DNA from: Parastagonospora avenae f. sp. tritici 18332-5
Taxonomy: Eukaryota; Ascomycota; Dothideomycetes; Pleosporales; Phaeosphaeriaceae
Assembly: GCA_022559985.1 (NCBI GenBank)
Contig: JAFJTR010000023.1
Span: 248,001-312,000, forward strand
Length of the DNA: 64,000 nucleotides
Direction: 5' to 3'
Below, one piece after another: positions 1 through 11,348 of this stretch (within the stretch, counting starts at the first letter, position 1; every line of letters begins with the position of its first letter). The notes below the pieces were generated by a model. The model searched no databases, had not been told where the DNA came from, and saw only the letters and a program-made list of their open reading frames with translations. The translations under genes and the position numbers were made by a program.

Positions 1-113
1 CCGAATGTCCGAGCATGTAAAGGATCAAGAGTATTGGGAGACTCGGAGCGCAGCATCATTGGGTGTAGCAAAGAGACGAAAGTAAGTGCCATTATGTGAG
101 CTGTACATAACGG

Positions 114-215
114 AGGGCTCTGCTCTGTTACGGCTCCGAGGGCGAACACAACGTAGGGCTACACTCAGTTATAGCTCCCAGAACGAACAGAACTGAGGCC
201 TCCGCTCTGCTAAAG
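114..215. repeat. Degenerate 41-base tandem repeat, about 2.5 copies
   Basis: Two adjacent 41-base units (114-154 and 155-195) begin with the same AGGGCT block and align without gaps. A third, partial unit starts at 196 (AGGCCTCCGCTCTGC). Many differences between copies are C/T or G/A transitions. No coding function is visible. The surrounding bases 1-600 show no gene I can support. Confidence 0.55.
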
Positions 216-607
216 AGACATAATTTAGGACTATGCTGTGATTCATTGAATACCTAGGTCTCACTTGGTTCAAACATGATTGAGCAACGTGAAGGGTCTC
301 GCGAGGTCTAGACGCGGTAAGTGTATACTTTGAGATATGTGAAGCTAACCCCGCTAAACTATCGCGCTTCTCGGAGGGTCCCCATAGTACATTAGAGGTC
401 TCTCGGGTTTTGAACATGACAAGAAAATAAGGAAGAATTTATAGATTACTGCGGCATCCGGTGGAGTACTAAGCGTAAAGTATCACAGGCAGAATATCAC
501 ATATCTTAGAGTCATGGGATTAAAGATGAAGAGGTCTGTATTGGTCAAGTGCAGAGAGGAAATAGGTATGAGTTTAGCTGTCAAGTTTGGGCGCGCCTTG
601 CACGATT

Positions 608-2063
608 CTACTTGCCACTGTCTGCCTCCCTGCGCGTGTCCTCCTCCTCCCTTTCAACTACGTCGCAAGCCTTCTTTCTGCCCAGCTGAAAATTCTGCCA
701 GAAGAGGCTGAGCGGCTCGGGCAGATCATAGCCTTCGTACGAGAAATGGAGGTCCTCGTCCTTACAATGCCATACCTTGGAGAATCGACGTTCTGTGTCA
801 GGCAAGTTCTTCTCGCGGAGCAAGTTCGACGTCTGTATAAACAATTCAGTCTCCGTTCCGCTCTTGCCTAATCCCATAGCCATCTTAGCATGAGCAGTCA
901 ACCACGCCGGCATTTGGTCGACGCCGCCAGCGCGTTCGATCAAGAAGAGGCCCGTGACAGCCCTTGCCATCCGAAAAGCGACGTTGTGTATGGCCGCCCG
1001 TTTCTGCCGCTTGACCACCTGTTCGAAATCCTCGGCATTAGTTCTCAAGGGCTCCGAGATGTCCTTTCGTGGCTCCTTGCCGTCTGCTCTGGCGACCCTG
1101 TGAGCGTCAATGAGCTCGAGGTTCTTGACCGTCGAGTGCCATTGATCAGAGTCCAAAGCGAGCACCCTGAGCTTGTCTACCAACCACGAGTAATGCTCTT
1201 CATTGATCTTCATCTTGTGCATCTCCAAGTCGAATGCAAGCTGCATACCCTTGGACTTCTCCGGCTCTTCGCTGAGCACGAAAGCACGCCCATTAGCGTA
1301 CTGCGCGAGACTGTTGTCAACCAGATGCTGAATTGCATGAGGTGTCTTGTTGAGAAGCATTGCTCGCACAGCCTGAATGGACTCAACCTGGGAGCCCAGA
1401 TCTCCAGCTGCTGTTGATCCAGCTGCGACTGCTTGATCGCGAGCTTGTCATGCCAAACGGCGTACTTTTTGGCGAGGTCCTGCTCATCGGAGAACTCCTT
1501 GACATAAGAGTCTCTCCGAAAGCCGGAACTGGAGCTGGTTTTTCTTAGACTCAGCGGAAGCTTTTTCAAGCTTCGCCGTCGTCTACTCGAGAAATGCCTT
1601 CTCCTGTTCGGCCTGGTCTAAAGCTGCAGCGAGCTTGATACCTTGTTTGCCGAAAAGACAATTGGCGGTATCAACCTCGGCCTGTAAGGCCTTGGTCTGT
1701 TTCTTGCATTCCTCAGCCTCAGTGCGAGCTTTCACAAGCTCCATCTTCAGGCTGTCAATAAGTGATTTGGTTGCATCTTGAGACTGGGCCAAAGCTTCTT
1801 CAAGCTTCTCCTACAGACTGTCGATGACATGCTTACCTGCTGATTCAGATTGGGACAAAGCTAACTAATCGTAGCTTTGCCCGCAAGTCGTTGACTAGCG
1901 TCTTACTCGCGGGGTTGGAGGCTTGCGTGGCCTCTAGCCTGCGTCTTACCACTGCGCTCGTAGCTTTGTGTGATGAGCTTGTCGTGCTTATGTTGATCGT
2001 GTCTATATATAGGTGTACTGTCATCTGGTACGTGCGGGTCGCGCGTACGCATGTTGAGCTCAA
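608..2063 (-). pseudogene. Broken coiled-coil hypothetical gene
   Basis: Read on the minus strand, three collinear open stretches form one interrupted protein. The upstream part (about 2063-1583) is a heptad-rich coiled coil with two similar segments of the type LxQSxxAxxxxIDSL. It is interrupted by in-frame TAG codons near 1815 and 1585. The middle part (1569-1380) continues the helical sequence. Near 1385 the reading frame must shift by one base to continue into a 253-residue stretch ending at 608, which has no family I recognise. The TAG codons look like former CAG (Gln). A single ancestral gene is inferred from matching composition and the helical continuity across each break. Two or three unrelated small genes are the alternative. 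Confidence 0.45.
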
Positions 2064-2583
2064 ATGTTTCCATCGTCAGCAAGGTTGATGGTGTGGGTGA
2101 CGGTGCAGTGCAGAACTCGCGTGCCTCAACTCCCAGGAAATCAAAATTTGGCTGGCCCTACGGTTGGCGTCGGGTTTCGGCGCCGCAGTCTCCGGTGTGA
2201 AGGCGACGCAGTTGTCGGAACAGCGTTTGTTTGTCGACTTCACCTTAGAGCGACGCACGGACGATCACGGTTCGGCACAACGTGAACAACACATAATTCA
2301 AATGCCTGCTAGCTGCTAGAGCGTTATAGTTGGTCGCTCGGGAGCGATGAGCCTGTAGACCTTCGCTGTACAGACCAACTGTTTCGGGCATACAAAACAA
2401 GGGTGAACAACTCCCCAGTGCACTGTAGGTGGACGGTGGCGAGGGTCACAACTGATCAGAACATGCAGGCTTATGCAACGGAAAATCAACCGTATTCTCC
2501 GGAATTGTTTGAAAGTGCTCTACGACGCGAATGTTTTACTGTTTGCGATATGATATCGCACTCATGTTTGCTGCATATCCGTC

Positions 2584-4188
2584 TCATCTCCCACAAACCT
2601 TTCTTTCCACGAATCGCAGCGGCACATACGCCAACGCAGACAGCGCGAACGCGACCTCAAATCCTATATCTCCCGTCACTTTTCCAATTGGTCCCGCGAA
2701 CCAGATTTGCGACATCCCAGGCACCAGCAGACCAAGGCAGACGACTCCGGCCGCAACAGCAGCAATGCCCCAAGGGAGCTTTTGCATATCATCCCAAGCC
2801 TCATCATCTTTGGTATATGCGATGAAGCTGCTGCGCCGAAAGAGGACGTGTTCCACGAGAATAATGCCAATGAAGGCTGCGCTCCAGTACCCAATGACGC
2901 CGAGGAAGTTCTCCAGATTGACGAAAAAGGACTTGGCTGCTTCGACCGCAACGCCGATGACAATGCCGGTGATCATGACGCTGAATATGACGCGAGGGAT
3001 GCGGAAGAGCCAAGGAACGAGCATTTGTAGGTTCAGCGTAATGCTGTACATTGTTGCGGACAGATTACCGAGCATGGAGAACCCGAGAATGACAGTGACG
3101 AAGCGCCCGAAGCCTCCAGCTGGATGGAGCATGGCAGACAAAACACCACTCGCCGCATTGACTGTATAACCAGCCTGCCAATCGGAAATGTTGGGTGTCG
3201 CACCACCCATGGCGGCTCCCAAAGTCATGAGGAGGATCGTAGGCAAAGCAAGCCCAACGTATGTGTATGCTGCGACGCGCATGGGAGGCGCTTTCGGATG
3301 CATGTATGTTGAGAAGTCGCTAGCCAGCGCAGCCCAAGGTAACATGAAGCCTGCGACGAGGCCGCCAAAGGATAGTACCTGGGGTGCAGTCGCAGGCGGC
3401 GCTGCAACCTGCTGACCGAGGCCTTTCCCACCGCAGCTAGCAGCGATAATGAGGGCAATCAGGGCAGGTATCCAAGCCCATCTTTCGTAGTGGTGGAGGA
3501 CGCGGAAGCCGAAGAAGGCGATGATCAGCGCCAGCAGCGAGATGATGACAATGCCGACCGTTGCGCTGATCGTCTCGCCGTTCTTGACTGCAGAGAGAGC
3601 TTGACCGCCAATGATACTGTCGACAACGCAGAAGCCTGTCAAAGTGGCAAGATTCAGGAGGACCAGTATCGAGACGAAGTACTTTCCGAAGGAGAAGCGG
3701 GCTTGTACGAGCTGCCGCATGCCGGTCTTAGGACCCCATGTACACATGTAGGCTACCGGTAAGGTCGAGACGAGCGTAAAGAATAGAATGACAAGGGAGG
3801 CGTCTCGTAAGCTGAGGCCGAAGCTCATTGTTCCAACCATCCCGAAAGTAACACTATGAAGAGTCAGCATCTTTGCCTCTTGATGCCCAATCGAACATCC
3901 TTACGGCAAGGGATTGCAGCTCATGCTGAACCACAATGTGAAGATGTTGAAGTATTTCGTTTCAGTCCTCTCCTCGTATGGTATGGGAGTGCAGCCCCGG
4001 AATTCGACATCACCACGCTCTTTGAGTACGCTCACGATGCCTCTCCAACCTTTCGATCTTGCTTGTCTTCCTTCAGTTGTCTGGGCGTTTGAGTTGCCCA
4101 GTTTCATCTCTTTCTCGTGCGGTGTACCGCCCTGGGCTCCATGCATATCGGGCATGTTTCCAGGTCGTCGGGACCCAACTTCGGCCAA
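2584..4188 (-). CDS. NCS1-family purine-cytosine permease
   Basis: Two exons, 4188-3905 and 3853-2584, with a 51-base intron (GTAAGG...CATAG), give 517 residues. This is the usual size for fungal Fcy2/Fcy-type nucleobase:cation symporters of the plasma membrane, which import cytosine, adenine, guanine or hypoxanthine with protons. The intron falls in the conserved first membrane helix (FTLWFSMSCNPLP joined to VTFGMVGTMSFGLSLRDAS). About 12 hydrophobic segments follow, with the family's FGFRVLHHYERWAWIPA and PWAALASDFSTYMH regions. The hydrophilic N-terminus of about 75 residues is charged and cytosolic in type. It is transcribed divergently from the MFS gene starting at 4722. The exact substrate cannot be read from the sequence; vitamin B6 (Tpn1-like) transport is an alternative. 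Confidence 0.88.
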
Positions 4189-4721
4189 CTGACTTAGTAG
4201 GAGTATGCAAGGAGGTGTGCTCCCGGATACGCGACGCCAGTGATGCGAAGACGTTGACCCACACGAAGTTATGCGGCAAAAAGAACAAAGGGATCAACGA
4301 ACCAACACAAAACGATTTTTGCACATTGACTCACTGCACCCCATATCTTCTCTCAGGCATGACTCCCACGCGTGGCGTGCAAAATCCTCCCGGCAAATCC
4401 TTCTCTATCCGACGGGATGCGAAGAAAAATAGAGCCGCCCGCCAGGGTCTCGAGCGATCATTTCCAGCCGCGCTATTCCCGGCTCGGCTTTCCATCCGTG
4501 GTGGTCTCGAACGGGTATAGCGCTATCAGCCTCAAGCAACCACATCACACCAGCAGTTGGCCGATCTCAGGCCGGTTCGGTGTCGGCGACAACGGTGTAC
4601 GTCGTGCAGATTCGCCCTGCGGTACTCTTTCCTCCGAATAGTGGGCGGGTGCGACCGGTAGTGATGATGTCGGGCGAGAACATATCAAGGCGCAGCTGCC
4701 TCGTGGTTCCTGCACGATCTT
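4189..4721. promoter_or_regulatory. Shared divergent promoter interval
   Basis: This 533-base gap separates the start codons of the NCS1 permease (-) and the DHA1 MFS transporter (+), so both promoters must lie here. I see no clear TATA box or named operator. Regulation by a common factor is only inferred from the head-to-head layout. Confidence 0.5.
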
Positions 4722-6253
4722 TTGGCGCAAATTATGGTTGACGACAAGCAAGAGACGGTTGACGAGAGTCTGACGTCGTCGATTGAGGCTGGTGTGGTAG
4801 AGGCACCGTACAGCATCTACTCGAACAAAGAGAAATGGCTGATCGTTGGAATGGTGGCATTGGCTGGCTTTTACAGGTATGTCTACCCGTCATGCTTGTC
4901 GATACAAGATTGAAACATTTTGGATGTCGTGCTGACGATGCTAGCCCTCTGCCTGCCAACATATACTTCCCGGCTATACCAACTCTTGCCAAGGCATTCC
5001 ACCAGTCAACCGACACCATCAATCAGACCGTCACCGTCTACCTCATCTTCCAAGGACTATCACCCATGCTATGGGGACCCATTTCTGATCGTCATGGCAG
5101 GCGGTTAGTGTACCTTGTCTGCCTCAGCATTCTCGTTCTCTCTAGCATCGGTATGGCCTTGTGTCCGACGGACCAGTTCTGGCTGCTGTTGTTTCTGCGT
5201 TGTTTCCAGTCCGGCGGCAGTGCAAGCACGATAGCTCTCGGTGCGGGCGTTATCGGCGACATATCAACGTCGAGAGAAAGAGGAGGCTACTTTGGCATGT
5301 TCAACCTTGGTCCGATGCTCGCGCCATGCATAGGACCTTCTTTGGGAGGTGTGCTGGCGCAAGAGCTTGGATGGCGTTCTATCTTCTGGACGATCGTCAT
5401 TATGGTTGCCGTATGCCTGCTGTGCATCGCACTCTTCCTTCCGGAGACTCTTCGGTCCATTGCTGGTAACGGCAGCATACCTGTGCCATACCGCCTGCGT
5501 GCACTCGTCCCCATCGTCGGACGTAAAGCAAGTCAGCAGGCGTATGATCCTGCAACTCAGACAAAGTCAAAGCAATCCATTAACCCTTTCGTCATCCTCA
5601 CATACCCGGATGTCATTGTCCTTCTTACATTCACCGGCATCGTGTACGCTGTGAACTACACTATCACCGCTACAATCTCTTCTGCTTTTGCTAGGATTTA
5701 TCCCAACCTCTCGCAAACCGTGCTCGGACTCTGCTATCTACCCACAGGTGCAGGCATGATCATTGGCAGCACAATGACAGGAAAAATGCTGGACTGGGAA
5801 TACTCGCGCATCAAGAAGCGTCTTGGGGATAACTTCACGATCGAATACGCTCGCCTGCGCATCATGCCCTTCTATCTCGGCCTGTTCATCGTCTGTGTGA
5901 TCGGCTGGGGCTGGTCGATTCAGGCTCGAGCACACATGGCCGTACTACTTTGTTTGGGAACGATACTAGGATGGACATCAATCGGCATCCTCAACACAAC
6001 GATGACACTCAATATCGACATCTTGCAGTCGCGCAGCTCTGGCGCTACAGCTTGCACGAACCTCGTGCGTTGCTCGCTTGCGGCAATCATGATATCAGTC
6101 ATTGACCGTATGACGACTTCTTGGGGCGATGGCTGGACGTACACGTTTTGGGGCGGCATTTGCGCACTGCTATTGCCGCTCATGTTTTTGGAGATTAAGA
6201 TGGGTCCGAGATGGCGCGCGAAAAGAGACGCTGCGGAGAAAGAGCAGGCTTAG
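4722..6253 (+). CDS. MFS drug:H+ antiporter, DHA1 (Qdr/Aqr-like)
   Basis: Exon 1 is 4722-4876 and exon 2 is 4945-6253. The 68-base intron (GTATGT...GCTAG) restores GFYSPLPANIYFPAIPT in the first membrane helix. The product is 487 residues with about 12 membrane segments. The MFS motif A is seen as GPISDRHGRRLVY after helix 2. The helix 1-2 region (IYFPAIPTLAKAF, INQTVTVYLIFQGLSPMLWG) is typical of the fungal DHA1 Qdr/Aqr/Dtr group, which exports drugs, polyamines, organic acids or dityrosine at the plasma membrane. A cytosolic loop rich in Ser/Lys follows helix 6. The substrate is unknown. A longer open stretch starting at 4835 reads through the intron and is not the real start. Confidence 0.88.
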
Positions 6254-8016
6254 GTTCGAGATCCCGCTAGCGAGGTGATGCGATTTACGATTCTGGTTTA
6301 GAAGCACTATACCCACTTGGTAGATTATGTACAGCGATACACAAGCAAAGTCTTATGATTGAGGTCACCAATACCAATGACGAGTGAAACACGATAAAGT
6401 GCACCAGGAAAACCACGGATGCTCACTCTCTGAGCGCGTTAACGCATCCATACATATCTCCGATCTGTGCCAAGGCTAGATCGTGTCGACCATATCATAT
6501 ATGAGGTATGCTTTCGTACGAGGTATGCTTTTCGGGAGGAGCTTTGCCTTCCACGATCAGACTCGTTATGCTCACTGCTTGCTCGATGTCATTGCCCATC
6601 TCGCCTTACCAAACGCCGGCAAAATTCGTGTCTGCCTTCGCCCAAGGAGAAAAGGTCAGGGTAGCTTGTATATACTCGGAGGCTTTCGAAAGACTAGATA
6701 AGATGTTTTGTAGTAGCGTATATGATCGGGATCCTTTATGATGTTATAGGTGTACTTTTAGAGACTCTCAGAGCATGTCATCTGGGGGCAAGAGTCGACA
6801 TGGATTTTGCTGCTGATTAGTGATTGAGGTAGGAAATCTGATCAATGATCTTCATGACTGGCTTGTTTGATCGTGTTTGGGTAACTTTGTTTGTCGACGG
6901 AGAAGAGCTCCTATGGGGATGATTTTCTACACAGGAAGTTTTCAGAAGACAGCCTACACGATGAGCTGTTCAAGAGAGACTGACGCGACAACAGCTGCTT
7001 CGATATGAGCCACTTCAATGATAGCTGCGCTCATACTTAGTAACAAGCAAGCGCTTGATTCTGCTTGCTCGATGCTTAATACTTTTCTCAAGACAAGCAA
7101 GATAAGTGGAGAGGCTCTAGGGGATTAAGACAAGTATAAGCAGAGGAGCCTGTTTACTTAACTTGCTTAATATCTTAATACCTACCTGCTCTATAAGCTA
7201 AGCGGAGGAGCAGGTGTAATAAATGACCTTAAGGGGATGCCGCAGTTCAAGGAGACTTCGGGCCTGAGCACGGGAAGATCCAGCTTAGCAGGGGCACTGA
7301 AGAGAAGAGAAGGAATACCTGCATCCTAGCTGTTTAGCAGCGTTTCTATAGATTAACTTGCAAGATGATTAAATCTAGTAGTGATTTTCTTATTTGATAG
7401 GTGTTAAGACAAGCAAGACAAGCTCTGAGGTCTAAGGATTCAAGACAAGCTCAAGAGGCAGGTACTTCTTGCTTGTCTTGCTTGTCTTGCTTGTCTTGCT
7501 TGTCTTGCTTGTCTTGCTTGTCTTGCTTATTAACAAGTGTGGCTACGATGATAAAAGCTACTTCAATAAGAGCTGCTTCAATGAGCTGCTCTTCCGTGCT
7601 GAACATGATGTAATGCTCGCAGCAAATGGAATCTGAATAAAGTCGAGTTAGCACTTCTTTCTTCATTAAAAAGCCGTGAGGAAGGTGTATGGTCTCAATC
7701 GAGTGAATTGCATTTGATATCCATAATGTAATGATAATACAGTAGCTCGAATAAAAGTTCGTGAAATGAGTCAATAGCAGGGCTTCCCATGCTCCTGGCT
7801 GGAGTAATAACTTTTGGTATGAGAGTAAAGGAAAACATGATCAATCAAGCCCCCATTATAATCGGCGGCCAAAGAGACGCCGAATTGCTGTTGCTAGAGC
7901 TCCTTCTTCGGATATCCGTCATGATCGCCATGAGCCTTCCGCACTTAAACCTCTTAACGAGGCCTCCAAAACCATCCAAGCTCGAAGCTGAATCTCATCA
8001 TCTTTTCGCCAAATGA
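6254..8016. other. Gene-poor interval with CAAG-rich repeats
   Basis: No coding region is supported. The stretch is relatively AT-rich. It carries scattered copies of AAGACAAGC (near 7090, 7406-7423 and 7442-7450), and near-duplicate phrases built on 'gctgcttc...atgagc' occur around 6995 and 7560. Small open stretches here are short and compositionally biased. Confidence 0.5.
7471..7524. repeat. 9-base tandem repeat, six perfect copies
   Basis: The unit GCTTGTCTT is repeated six times without error. The complementary unit AAGACAAGC occurs as two direct copies at 7406-7423 and once at 7442-7450, so the locus is an inverted repeat able to form a hairpin. Translation would give a Ser-Cys-Leu or Lys-Gln-Asp repeat, but no convincing gene spans it. 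Confidence 0.9.
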
Positions 8017-8145
8017 TTCATTGCGCTCCCCCATCTGCCCCTCAGTGACTGTCTTCTGCTTCTTGGCCAAGGGCTGCTTTCCTTCAGCATCCTACGTCCT
8101 TCGTATCCAAGCTCGAAACTCTAAGTCCCGCTCGACAACGTCCTT

Positions 8146-8625
8146 CTATTTGCGACAGTACCGAAATACTCGCTTCAAGAGTTCCTTGTCTGGTATGAGA
8201 CCCTTTGGATCAAGGACAGAGCAAGCCATGGTGAGGTTCTCGTAGTTGGTATTGTCAAAGGTTGCTTCGCCAGTCTCGAACTGCTTGAGGACAAGGGAAG
8301 CTTCCTCGGTACTCATCCCTTCCGGCTTTGCGTCCTCCTCGGTAGCTTGTCTACCTCGCTTCTTGTTCGACGTATTGGGAAGTGGTTTCGACTTTGCCGG
8401 TTCCCCGTCTTTCATCAATTCGAACCCGTGCATCTTCCAAGCTTTGTAGACCAGAGTGCTCAGGTCACCGTGGCTGTCGGGGCAGATTTCCAGTGGAACT
8501 GTCGCCAAATCAACCATTTTGACCGGTAGCCTGTGGGACCTTAAGTGGCGCGATCCACGAGTGGCTCTGCAGCAATTGCCATGGACCATTCGGTCTGTCA
8601 GAAGGCGCCATGAGACGTCCAACAT
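8146..8625 (-). pseudogene. Hypothetical protein fragment, probably decayed
   Basis: The open stretch encodes up to 159 residues; a start at 8517 (MVDLATVPLEICPDSHGD) is more plausible. It is hydrophilic, with a Lys/Arg-rich middle, and matches no family I recognise. Beyond its TAG stop at 8146 the same frame continues with protein-like sequence (KDVVERDLEFRAWI, then DAEGKQPLAKKQKT), broken by further in-frame stops. This suggests the present stop is secondary. A real short gene remains possible. Confidence 0.35.
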
Positions 8626-10375
8626 GTCGCAGGCATGTCCACGCGTGTGAGGGGCTGCGCTTCGAACTCAGATGCAAGCGCCCTGGTCAATGGATGTCAT
8701 CTTGCATCGCCGCTCACGCTTACCTCACTCGGTGTCGGGAAACCCCTGCTGCAGAGCTTCGCATCGTCACCGTTAGCTGGGTAGCCTACAGGCACGATGC
8801 CCTCCAAGCTGCTCGATTTCGTATGGCGCGGATCGGATTGGAGGATGCCAAGGTGTTCGAAGTGTCGGGTTCGTGGTTGAGTTCGTGGTTGAGTTCGTGG
8901 TCGGGGGGAAGTTATAGAAGAGAAGATGGAGGTAGGCGCGAAGGAATTTCAAAGGCAGTCGACGAGATTTTGCTCACTTTTAAGGTATGTGCGCAGCATG
9001 CCAAGACTTGACGACTATTAAGCGAGCTCTGATGACGAGGTGACGGCGGAGAGTGCGTTGTGGTGCCATGGTCCTAAGAGCAGGTGAATGAGAAATCGTT
9101 AGCGTGACGCGTGCGGAAGAGCAGTGAACAACACAACAACAAATGCGACCAAGAAAAATGCAAGCAATTAAGCGAGAAACCTGGAACAACGTTTCTGTCG
9201 TACATGATAAGCCTGATAGATTCCTACCGCTCCACATTGTCAATCTAGATACTGTGCTTTCGGATCGTTGTCCTACCTTGGAAATATCCTTTGCACGTTG
9301 AAAACACTCTTTTGCAACGCCTTGATTTCGGATATGAATGCATGTCTACAATAGGGCGACTTGTCGACTTCCTAGTCAGCTGCTTCGTAAGTCAGCTTGC
9401 ATTCATTCGGCATCCCCAGCAAATGTATTTAAGGACAAGTTTGTTGTCCACAACATGTCACCAGCGATCTATGTTCCGCACCACCTCGTGAGTTGAGTCG
9501 AATCAATCGCGATTTCCATCCGTACGGGCGTCAGTCGTAGGAGTCCGCTTCCCATTCGTCGCGGGCTTGAAGAAGTGAAGCCAGGCCTCTGCTATGTCTC
9601 TAGCCATTGTATCTTTATGACAGGCTCGCGGTAGCCGCGTATTTGGGTTGCAAGATTGTCCTCCGTGTATTATCATAGTGCAACTGACTTCCGCGCAATC
9701 ATCGACGAACCCCGGACGAAGCACCCAGGCAGTAATGAGGACACTCCGTTTGATTTACCCGACCGTTACCTCTCGACCAGCTCAGCAAAGAAGTTGTTTC
9801 AGGATTCTTGAGTCCTAAATTCGCTGTCCCATCAGATATCGTATCTAGGTACCATGGGTCTAGTATGTACCATAAGCTCTCATATAAATCGTTATCATCG
9901 ATGTCCTTCCATTCACTGCGCTCGGGGAATGTGCGTTTATATATATATGTAACGGCCGGATAATCGATTCGTGCGCGAGGAGACTACATGGAGTTCAATT
10001 AGCCGTTTCATACTCTCGTTTCGATAATGGAGACAGCACGTATATACAGCGGTTACTGAACGGCCCTGCGGGTCTAGCACGCGCTAGATAGCGCTTGGCA
10101 TGCATTCGCGCCTTTTCGGGGTCGAGGTGACGACGAGGTAATATTTCACCTGGAGTCTGCACCCTACCTACATGTACCTAGGTACAAACGATTGCAAATC
10201 TATCTAAGTCTGCCTAGATATCGATTCGGCATGGATGATGAAGATACTGTGTGAAACGTGGTGAAAGAAAAACGTTCCCACCAGAGTAGACTCGTACCCG
10301 TAATCGACGGCCTATCTAAAGTCAAAGGAGTGCTGGAGATGATCTTGGAGATATGCCTGGGAGATCCACGACTAC
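8626..10375. other. Intergenic, no supported gene
   Basis: Only short, biased open stretches are present. Visible structure: a 12-base tandem repeat at 8869-8904, an AT run near 9936-9951, and CTAGGTAC-type palindromes near 9845 and 10178. I see no RNA gene. Confidence 0.4.
8869..8904. repeat. 12-base tandem repeat, three copies
   Basis: GTTCGTGGTTGA occurs at 8869-8880 and 8881-8892, followed by a third copy differing in its last bases at 8893-8904. It would encode a Ser-Trp-Leu-Ser repeat, but no gene is supported around it. Confidence 0.85.
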
Positions 10376-10675
10376 GTGAGCATCATGTTAGTATGGCCTA
10401 ATGTTTGCTATTCTATTCTAACAATATCACAGCAAGGCATCGAGCGCGTATTGGAGCTTGATGAGCTCACCGCGATTGATACATGGGTCAAAAGTCTCCT
10501 CAAGGGGCGGGCGGTCTGTACTTGCAACGCAGACAACTTGGAAACTGCGCGTCATGCAACCAAAGGCTCAGCTACTTAAAGGGGCATGTCTTTCGATTGG
10601 CAAGGCCCTATTAATGCTGAGAAACGCGCATGCGAGAGGCCTCCAGCCAACCAAACATGCGTCTTCTGAGGACTA

Positions 10676-11348
10676 CTCGGCTACCATAGAGGATCATCGC
10701 CAGGCTATGAAGGCAACCGTGGACCATCTCTCGCCCGCACACGATGCTTTTCAAGCATAGGCAGCCGACATCGAACGGCGTCAGCGCGAAGTCGAACCAC
10801 AGATCTTAGAAGAGTTCATGAGCGCTTCCCAAGAGAAACAACAAGAGTTTATGAGACAATACCGGTTCTTGACGTTCGCCGATACGTACGAGAATCGAGA
10901 GCAGTCGATTTTCAGAAAAGAAACTGGAACGCTCCTCACTCTGGTGGAAAATGTGTCTCTATCCGACATGGCACAACCAACTGCCTCTCTACTAGAGGCC
11001 ATCGAAGGTATACGAAAGATCTGGTACGTCAAGTCAGAATGAGGCACATAAGCCCAGCGATACTCGATCAAGAAGCAAAGGGACGCTATCTGCCGGGAGG
11101 AATTGGGTGTTGGGTATCCTCTGAAGGAGAAGTTCCAGATGGCTATCGTTGGTGGAGGGCGGGCATGGCCCAAAGGAGGTGTTCGAGATGACTGTCATTG
11201 GAATCGAGTAAAGGCTGGTAATGACGAGCAGGTCGACGCAAGTTACCCATTTGAAGAGAGCTCACAGCGAAAGTACTTCTTGACCTTAAAACAGCAGGTT
11301 CCACGAACAACAGTTCATGACCCTGCAAGGGAAGCGACACGGAACTAG
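10676..11348 (+). pseudogene. Fragment of a helical, NLR-linker-like protein
   Basis: Adjacent open stretches on the plus strand read as one helical protein: IEDHRQAMKATVDHLSPAHDAFQA, a TAG, AADIERRQREVEPQILEEF, then FADTYENREQSIFRKETGTLL. The last block resembles the helical linker (R...I......T) found before the NACHT domain in fungal STAND proteins. Past the stop near 11041, matching sequence continues with additional stops. No Walker motif is present, so this can only be a relic or an unrelated coiled-coil gene. The family assignment is weak. Confidence 0.25.
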
